A stretch of DNA of 37,412 bases. Source: TC-15 sp034437275. GTDB taxonomy: Bacteria; Chloroflexota; Anaerolineae; Aggregatilineales; Aggregatilineaceae. The stretch is from positions 1 through 37,412 of the forward strand of contig DAOTUD010000123.1 of assembly GCA_034437275.1 (NCBI GenBank), written 5' to 3'. The translations under genes were made by a program, and so were the position numbers. Below are positions 32,184 through 37,412 of this stretch, one piece after another; position 1 is the first letter of the stretch; each line of letters opens with the position of its first letter. The notes under the pieces were generated by a model. The model worked only from the letters and a program-made list of their open reading frames with translations. It did not search any database and was not told the DNA's origin.

Positions 32184-33011
32184 ATGTCGAGGATAACGGA
32201 TCAGGTGCGGGAGCGTGCCTGGCGCGCGATTGTGAGCACGGCCTTCTTCAGTGTGGAGAGCGCCGTGATCATCGCCCTGGCGATCATCCTGTTTGGCCTG
32301 GGCTATATGCCGTTCGAGTGGTGGCAGGCGTGGTTCTGGCTGTTGTTTGGGGCGGTGGCCGAGGCGGTGTACCTGGGCGTGACGATCACCGATCCGAAGG
32401 CGGCTGAGCGCGCCGTCGACCGTATGCTGACCGACCGCTACCCGCCGTATCGCATTCAAAACCCGGTCGCCCGCGAGCGCCTCAAACGTGCACTGGAGTA
32501 CCGCCGCCTGATCGGCGAGGCCGCCTACCAGCACGGCGGCGCGATGCGGCACAGCATCGAGACCACCGCCTCCGAGATCAACGACTGGATCGCGCAGATT
32601 TACCACCTCGCCGAGCGCATGGACACCTTCGAAGAAAACGAGATCATCAACCGCGACCGGCGCATGGTGCCCCAGGACTTGAAGAACCTGCGCCGCCGCC
32701 TGGAACGCGAAGAAGACCCCGGCGTCCGCGCGGAACTGCAAGAAGCGCTGCAAACCAAAGAGTCCCAACTGGCCAACCTGCGCAGCCTGGAAAACAATAT
32801 CAAGCGCGCCGACATCCAGCTTGATCACACGCTGTCGGCGCTGGGCACGGTCTATGCCCAGGTGCAGTTGATCGGCAGTAAAGATGTGGACGGCTCGCGC
32901 ACCCGGCGGCTGCAAGACGAAATCCGCGACGAGGTGATGTCGCTGCAAGACACCATCGCCGCGATCGACGAGGTTCAGAGCTACCAGGATTATCGCGCCA
33001 GCAGCGGATGA
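32184..33011 (+). CDS. Two-TM protein with a long coiled coil, PspA neighbourhood
   Basis: The 275 residues from ATG 32184 carry two TM segments close to the N-terminus (about 21-42 and 47-67), then a cytoplasmic helical region to the end with charged heptad-like stretches ('KNLRRRLEREEDPGVRAELQEAL', 'ANLRSLENNIKRADIQLDHTL'). The start is set by GAGGAG 9 nt upstream (32169-32174). A longer in-frame version from 32091 would run through the palindromic repeat and is unlikely. Function is unknown. A membrane-anchored coiled coil beside PspA is a plausible docking or regulatory partner. The stop overlaps the next gene's ATG (ATGA). Confidence 0.8.
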   Translation: MSRITDQVRERAWRAIVSTAFFSVESAVIIALAIILFGLGYMPFEWWQAWFWLLFGAVAEAVYLGVTITDPKAAERAVDRMLTDRYPPYRIQNPVARERLKRALEYRRLIGEAAYQHGGAMRHSIETTASEINDWIAQIYHLAERMDTFEENEIINRDRRMVPQDLKNLRRRLEREEDPGVRAELQEALQTKESQLANLRSLENNIKRADIQLDHTLSALGTVYAQVQLIGSKDVDGSRTRRLQDEIRDEVMSLQDTIAAIDEVQSYQDYRASSG

Positions 33012-33505
33012 GTATGGCGGATCGTCCCCCTGCCGCGCAGGGCTACACGCTGCGCCGGGCTTCGCTGCTGGACCTGCGCCGCATCTACCGCCTGGAGCGC
33101 GTGATCTTCCCCCGCGACGCCTACCCCTACCCCGACCTGGCGTTGCTGTTGCTGCTGCCCATCGTGCTGAACATGAAGATCGTCGCGCCGGATGGCACAC
33201 TGGCCGGGTTCGTCTCGGCGACGCGCGTGCCCACACGCCGTGTGAGCTGGATCGTCACGATTGGCGTCGCCCCGGCCCACCAGCGGCGCGGGCTGGGGGC
33301 GTGGCTGCTGGCCAGCACCGAACGCCGCACCGGCAAACCCATCATCCGGCTGACGGTGCGCGAAGGCAACCACCCCGCCATCCGGCTCTATCGGCGCAGC
33401 GGCTACACCACCGTCAACCGCAAGATCGGCTATTACCGCGACGGGGAGACCGGCCTGGTGATGGAGAAGCGCATCGACCAGGAAAACACCGGAGAAAACC
33501 CATAG
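33008..33505 (+). CDS. GNAT-family N-acetyltransferase
   Basis: The 165-residue protein has the GNAT fold: 'YTLRRASLLDLRRIYRLERVIF' opening strand and helix, and 'GFVSATRV' strand beta4. The acetyl-CoA-binding motif A is 'TIGVAPAHQRRGLGAWLL' (Q-R-R-G-L-G at about residues 92-97), followed by 'LTVREGNHPAIRLYRRSGYT' as in RimI-like enzymes. It transfers an acetyl group from acetyl-CoA to an amine; RimI-like members act on protein N-termini, but the substrate here is unknown. It overlaps the upstream gene's stop by 4 nt. ATG 33014 is an alternative start. Confidence 0.9.
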   Translation: MSMADRPPAAQGYTLRRASLLDLRRIYRLERVIFPRDAYPYPDLALLLLLPIVLNMKIVAPDGTLAGFVSATRVPTRRVSWIVTIGVAPAHQRRGLGAWLLASTERRTGKPIIRLTVREGNHPAIRLYRRSGYTTVNRKIGYYRDGETGLVMEKRIDQENTGENP

Positions 33506-33523
33506 CACAACGCGAGGTGCATC

Positions 33524-34927
33524 ATGAAAAAACTGGTGATAATCGGATTGGTGTGTTGGTTGATCGTGCCGCCGTTAGTTGTCCTCTGGGCCAACGGCGG
33601 CATAACGCTGTATGTCGGGCAGGACGGATGCAGCGATGACGGGCCGGGCAGCGCCGATCAGCCGTTGTGCACGTTCGATGAGGCGGTGTGGCGGCTGGAA
33701 CCGGGCGACACGCTGGTCATTTTGCCTGGCGTCTACCGGCAGCGGCTGGTGCTGGGCGATGTGTTCGGCACGCCCGACGCACCGATCACGGTGTGCGGCG
33801 CGTCGGCAGAGTCGGTGATCTTTGATGGCGGCTGCGCGGCATTTCCCTGCCCGCTGGCGAGCGCGATCTGGGATGCGGATGCCTGGGGACTGGACGGCTT
33901 CGTCCACATCTCCGACAGCACGCACCTCGTGCTGCGCAATATCACGGTGCGCAACGTCGTCGCGCACGGGGTGTACGTGTGGGGCGGGCATCACATCACA
34001 ATCAGCGGCGTAATGGTTGACGGCACCGGCAACGGCGGCCTGATCGTCGAGCAGACTGCCGACCTGACCGTGACACACAACACCATCATCCACGCGCAGC
34101 GTGGCTGGATCGACCTGGACGGCGAACCGCAGATCGGCGCGCACGAGGCGCTGTCGGTGATCGGCGTGGAGCGCTTCGAAGTGGCGCATAACACCGTGCG
34201 CGACACGCTCAAGGAAGGCATCGACATCAAGGAAAGCGCGTCCGATGGTACGGTGCATCACAATACCGTCGCGCGCGCGTGCATGGTCGGCATCTACATC
34301 AACGAGGCGTTCGATGTGGCAGTCACCGAAAACACGGTGCGCGACACCGGTCGCCTGCGGCTGGGCGATGAGGCTGTGCTGTGCGAGCTGCACCCGGTCT
34401 TCGGTGCAGACTTCAGCCCCTGGTACGGCATCGGCATCCAGCTCGCGACCGGCGACCTGGGCGACCTCAGCCAGGGCAAGCTGGCCCGCGTCGATGTGAT
34501 CGGCAACGTAGTCTGGAACGCGCGCCAGAACGGGCTGGAGTTCTGGGACGAATGGTCGGAAAGCGGCAGCGGGCAGGGCCGCATGTGGGATAACCGCGTG
34601 TTACATAATGTGTTCTACGGCTGCGGGGGGAGTTGTCTGCTGGTGGAATATGCCGACAACACGATCATCGCCAACAATATCATCGCGCCCCTGGACGGCG
34701 ACACCATTACCGGCGATGCGATCCTGGCCAGCCAGATCACACACAATCTGTTCGTGGATGGCAGCCCAGTCGGGGCGGCGGCGCTGACCGGCGACCCGCT
34801 GTTCGCCGATCCACTGGCGGGCGATTTCTCCCTGCTGCCGGACAGCCCGGCCATCGACGCCGGGATCGACGTCGGGCTGCCCTATGACGGCTCCGCGCCA
34901 GACATCGGCACCATCGAGACGGGCTAG
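33524..34927 (+). CDS. Exported right-handed parallel beta-helix protein
   Basis: The 467-residue protein starts with a signal peptide or anchor (about residues 3-24), then 'LYVGQDGCSDDGPGSADQPLCTF', the usual beginning of DUF1565/NosD/pectate-lyase-like beta-helices. PbH1-type coils follow: 'LRNITVRNVVAHGVYVWGGHH', 'ITISGVMVDGTGNGGLIVE', 'LTVTHNTI', 'FEVAHNTV', 'GTVHHNTV' and 'VAVTENTV'. It ends with 'FSLLPDSPAIDAGIDVGL', a common C-terminal motif of these proteins. It probably binds or cleaves polysaccharide on the outside, but no catalytic residues can be assigned. It is preceded by AGGTG 6 nt before the ATG. Confidence 0.85.
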   Translation: MKKLVIIGLVCWLIVPPLVVLWANGGITLYVGQDGCSDDGPGSADQPLCTFDEAVWRLEPGDTLVILPGVYRQRLVLGDVFGTPDAPITVCGASAESVIFDGGCAAFPCPLASAIWDADAWGLDGFVHISDSTHLVLRNITVRNVVAHGVYVWGGHHITISGVMVDGTGNGGLIVEQTADLTVTHNTIIHAQRGWIDLDGEPQIGAHEALSVIGVERFEVAHNTVRDTLKEGIDIKESASDGTVHHNTVARACMVGIYINEAFDVAVTENTVRDTGRLRLGDEAVLCELHPVFGADFSPWYGIGIQLATGDLGDLSQGKLARVDVIGNVVWNARQNGLEFWDEWSESGSGQGRMWDNRVLHNVFYGCGGSCLLVEYADNTIIANNIIAPLDGDTITGDAILASQITHNLFVDGSPVGAAALTGDPLFADPLAGDFSLLPDSPAIDAGIDVGLPYDGSAPDIGTIETG

Positions 34928-34934
34928 GATCACC

Positions 34935-35831
34935 ATGCGTACACGCCGTTACTGGCGCAAGCTCGGATGCTGCGGCGGGCTGGCCGTGCTGGCTGGGGTG
35001 TGCATCGTGCTGGCCTTCGTGGCGGGCATGACGGCACACTATGCCCGCCGGACGCTCGACCCGCCGCGTGTGACGGTCGCCCCGATCCCGGCGGACCTCG
35101 CCGCGCAGGACGTCAGCTTCACGGCCAGCGACGGGGTACTGCTGCGCGGCTGGTATGTGCCGCCGCAAAACGGCGCGGCGATCATCCTGGTGCACGGCTA
35201 CGGGGGCGCGCGCCAGCATATGCTGCCCGAAGCGCGCATCCTGGCAGGGGCCGGGTACGGCGTGCTGCTGTTCGACCTGCGGGGGCACGGCCAGAGCGAT
35301 GAGGCGCAGGTCACCCTCGGCGCGGACGAGCAGCGCGACCTGGTCGCGGCGCTGGACTTGGTGAGCGCGCAGCCCGGCGTCAAGCAGATCGGGGCCGTTG
35401 GTTTTTCATTGGGCGGTGCGGTGGTGGCCCAGGTAACGGCGGGTGATCCCCGGCTGGGCGCGGTCGTCATCGAGGCGGCCTTTGCCATGCTGGAAGGCGT
35501 GATCGAGCAGGAGGCAGGCTTCCTCGGCCCGTTGACACAGCGTCCGGCAGCGTGGTCGATCCGCCGGGCCGGGGTGGATATCGACGCGGTGCGACCGGTC
35601 GATGACCTGTGCGCGATCAGCCCGCGCCCGGTGTTTCTGATCTACGGGGGCGCGGACGCGGTCGTGCCGCCAGGGGAACAACAGGCCATGTTCGACGCCG
35701 CCTGTGACCCGGTCGAACGCTGGCTCATCCCCGGCGCGACGCATCAAAACTTCAGCGACGTGCTGCCAGATGAGTACGCCGCGCGGCTGCTGGCGTTTTT
35801 TGATCGGACACTCGGCCCCGCAGCGTCCTGA
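34935..35831 (+). CDS. Membrane-anchored alpha/beta hydrolase
   Basis: The 298 residues from ATG 34935 (AGGAT just upstream) have one N-terminal TM segment (about 12-33), then an alpha/beta-hydrolase domain. The nucleophile elbow is 'GFSLGG' (Ser158), the acid is Asp241 ('YGGADAVVP') and the base is His270 ('PGATHQNF'). The oxyanion side is 'LVHGYGG' (about 85-91), and 'FDLRGHGQSD' lies near 113-122. Esterase, peptidase (dienelactone/BAAT-like) or thioesterase activity is possible; substrate is unknown. The catalytic domain orientation relative to the membrane cannot be told from the sequence. It follows the beta-helix gene by 7 nt, so they may be co-transcribed. Confidence 0.88.
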   Translation: MRTRRYWRKLGCCGGLAVLAGVCIVLAFVAGMTAHYARRTLDPPRVTVAPIPADLAAQDVSFTASDGVLLRGWYVPPQNGAAIILVHGYGGARQHMLPEARILAGAGYGVLLFDLRGHGQSDEAQVTLGADEQRDLVAALDLVSAQPGVKQIGAVGFSLGGAVVAQVTAGDPRLGAVVIEAAFAMLEGVIEQEAGFLGPLTQRPAAWSIRRAGVDIDAVRPVDDLCAISPRPVFLIYGGADAVVPPGEQQAMFDAACDPVERWLIPGATHQNFSDVLPDEYAARLLAFFDRTLGPAAS

Positions 35832-35958
35832 TCCGGGACCGGATGCGCGCCGGCGCGCACCGGCGCGTAGCAGTCCGTCGCTTCCGCGTAATGCCCGGCG
35901 CGATAGGCGGACCAGCCCTGCTCGGGCCGGTCCGGGTGTCCGGCGGTCGCAGGCAGAA

Positions 35959-37185
35959 TCAGGCCGCCGACCCATCCAGCATGTCATCATCTGCCGGAGG
36001 GGCGTCGAAGCCATCGTCCGGCCAGGAAAAATGCGGCATCATGTCGCCAGCTGGGCCGAAGAAGTGCGGCATCATGCCCTGGCCCGGCCCGGAGAAACGC
36101 CCCTGGCCCTGACCGCGACCCTGACCGCCGCGCCCCTGGCCCGGCTGCCACATCCATTCGCTGCGCGCGCCCAGCGTGACCTCCAGCGACAGCTCTTCAC
36201 CATCGCGCAGCACGTCCAGCGTGACCACGTCCTCCGCCTGGAAGTCGGCCAGCGCATCGCGCAGCGGGGTATCCTGCGTCACCGCCTCGCCGTTCACGGC
36301 CACCACGATATCGCCTGTTTGCAGCCCGGCCTCCGCCGCCGGGGAGCCGTCAAGCACGTTCACGATCCACGCGCCTTCCTCCACCGGCAGGCCCTCGTTT
36401 TCCGCGATGGTCGGGGTCAGCATTACGACCTGCACGCCAAGCTGCACCGGTCCGCGCCCGAAGCCGAAGCCATCACCCGGGCCGAAGCCCATGTCGTCCA
36501 GCGCGACCTCGATCTCGATTTCCTCGCCGTCGCGCTCGACGGTGAAGACCAGCGGCTCACCGGGGCGCAGCAGCTCGAGCAGCATCATCGGCTGCATGTC
36601 GGCGACCGGCTCGCCGTTGATGGCTGTGATCAGGTCGTCGGCCTGGAACCCGGCCTCGGCCAGCGGCGATGCGGGCCGGATGTCCTGCACCAACAGACCG
36701 TCGTCGGTCATTTCCGCGCTGAGGCCCATGAAGTTCAACATGCCCGCGAAGGGACGCTGCCCATCCCGCCAGCCGGGGGCGTAAGGTTGTGGCGCGACGG
36801 GGCGCGCGGCCAGCGTGGCCTCGAACTCGCGCTCCTGGCCCTGGTAGACGATCGTGATCACGACCGTGTCGCCGGGGGCGTAGGACGCGATCAGGTCGAC
36901 CAGCATTTCCGCCGACTCGACCGGCTCACCGTCCACGGCTTCGATGATATCGCCGGGGCGCAAGCCGGCTTCGTCCGCCGGGGACCCAGGGACCACCTCG
37001 TCGACCAGCACGCCGTCGTCGGTGTCGCGGATGGTGACGCCCAGCCACGCCTGCCCGTCATCGTCCTGGGCGGCGCGGGTGGTGGTCGGGGCATCGGGGG
37101 CGGCGCTGGCGGTCAGCAGGCCCAGGCTGCCGATCGCTATCGTTGCAACCACAAGAGTGATCGTCAAACGCTTGATGTTCATCAT
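35959..37185 (-). CDS. Secreted protein with three PDZ domains and no protease domain
   Basis: The 408 residues from ATG 37185 (AGGAGG 9 nt upstream; 37182 is the alternative) have a signal peptide (about 1-29, ending 'LTASAA'). Three PDZ domains follow: about 48-125 ('AWLGVTIRD' ... 'GSPADEAGLRPGDIIEAVDG'), 145-225 ('ASPLAEAGFQADDLITAING') and 245-330 ('GSPAAEAGLQTGDIVVAVNG'). The C-terminal ~80 residues are Gly/Gln/Arg-rich and then Met/Phe/Asp-rich. There is no HtrA-type trypsin domain, so it is likely an exported adaptor or scaffold binding C-termini of other proteins. The tail suggests a disordered or metal-binding segment. It is transcribed leftward, convergent with the hydrolase. Confidence 0.87.
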   Translation of the reverse strand: MMNIKRLTITLVVATIAIGSLGLLTASAAPDAPTTTRAAQDDDGQAWLGVTIRDTDDGVLVDEVVPGSPADEAGLRPGDIIEAVDGEPVESAEMLVDLIASYAPGDTVVITIVYQGQEREFEATLAARPVAPQPYAPGWRDGQRPFAGMLNFMGLSAEMTDDGLLVQDIRPASPLAEAGFQADDLITAINGEPVADMQPMMLLELLRPGEPLVFTVERDGEEIEIEVALDDMGFGPGDGFGFGRGPVQLGVQVVMLTPTIAENEGLPVEEGAWIVNVLDGSPAAEAGLQTGDIVVAVNGEAVTQDTPLRDALADFQAEDVVTLDVLRDGEELSLEVTLGARSEWMWQPGQGRGGQGRGQGQGRFSGPGQGMMPHFFGPAGDMMPHFSWPDDGFDAPPADDDMLDGSAA

Positions 37186-37362
37186 AAGGAAGCTCCTCCT
37201 GTTGTTCACTGCTCACTCGGTTTTTCTACGTACGATGCCCTAAGGTTGACTCGCATTTGTAAACTGGGCGTAACCGGAATATGAGAATCACATAAACGTT
37301 GGGTGAGCAGGGGATGAATGCGGCACGGCTAGTACACGTTGGCGGAAATATATGCCCACCGG

Positions 37363-37412
37363 TTGGCCCTCATCCCCTATCCCCCCCTCACCCCCCGGCC
37401 CCCTCTCCCACC
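37363..37412. repeat. Start of another C-rich repeat element, cut by the right edge
   Basis: The last 50 bases are almost entirely C/T and include CCCCTATCCCCCC and GGCCCCCTCTCCC. This resembles the reverse complement of the right half of the element at 622-730 (TACCCCTATCCCCCC...GCCCCCTTTCCCC). The other end is outside the window. Confidence 0.5.

Noticed and set aside
35406..36014. 202-codon minus-strand frame opposite the hydrolase
   Set aside because: It is Arg/Gly/Ala-rich, has no domain, and overlaps a gene with a complete catalytic triad.

Overview
The window is high-GC chromosomal DNA, and I read it as Chloroflexota, probably an Anaerolineae-type lineage. That placement is an inference. 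It rests on the stalk proteins made of Pro/Thr 'TPTP' repeats, the giant acidic protein with 'PDWL' repeats, the MutL-like ASKHA protein in an envelope-gene context, the multi-GAF histidine kinases, the T-box-controlled thrS and the interspersed C-rich palindromic elements. No marker gene confirms it, and I see no tRNA, rRNA, CRISPR array, prophage or complete IS.

Layout. Positions 1-2514: the start of a TIR-domain gene (leftward, cut by the window edge), a promoter-rich spacer with a 109-bp element bounded by inverted repeats, and a rightward GT-C-type glycosyltransferase. Positions 2525-11630 read leftward: three tandem M42 aminopeptidases, a one-TM stalk protein, an unknown two-TM protein, a DMT/EamA transporter, and thrS preceded by a 118-aa unknown gene. 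The last two lie behind a T-box riboswitch whose specifier I read as ACC (Thr), with its own promoter and intrinsic terminator.

Positions 11784-23188: a compact rightward cluster of eight genes, mostly overlapping or spaced by a few bases. In order they encode a 96-aa protein, a two-TM DUF6754-like protein, a polytopic protein, a 1410-aa acidic PDW-repeat protein with two TM segments, another polytopic protein, a MutL-like ASKHA ATPase, a beta-barrel/KOW protein, and a bitopic stalk protein. No function is known to me for this set. The architecture suggests an envelope-spanning assembly with a cytoplasmic ASKHA ATPase. This is the best candidate here for an undescribed system.

Positions 23322-31056: a signalling block with a STAND-like P-loop ATPase fused to an OmpR-type winged helix, a 1691-aa 7TM/PAS/six-GAF histidine kinase, and a receiver-HisKA-HATPase hybrid. 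Positions 31162-33505: an envelope-stress block with a PspA/IM30 protein, a 68-aa protein, a TM/coiled-coil protein and a GNAT acetyltransferase. Positions 33524-35831: a secreted beta-helix protein and a membrane-anchored alpha/beta hydrolase. Positions 35959-37185 (leftward): a secreted triple-PDZ protein without a protease domain. The right edge enters another C-rich repeat.
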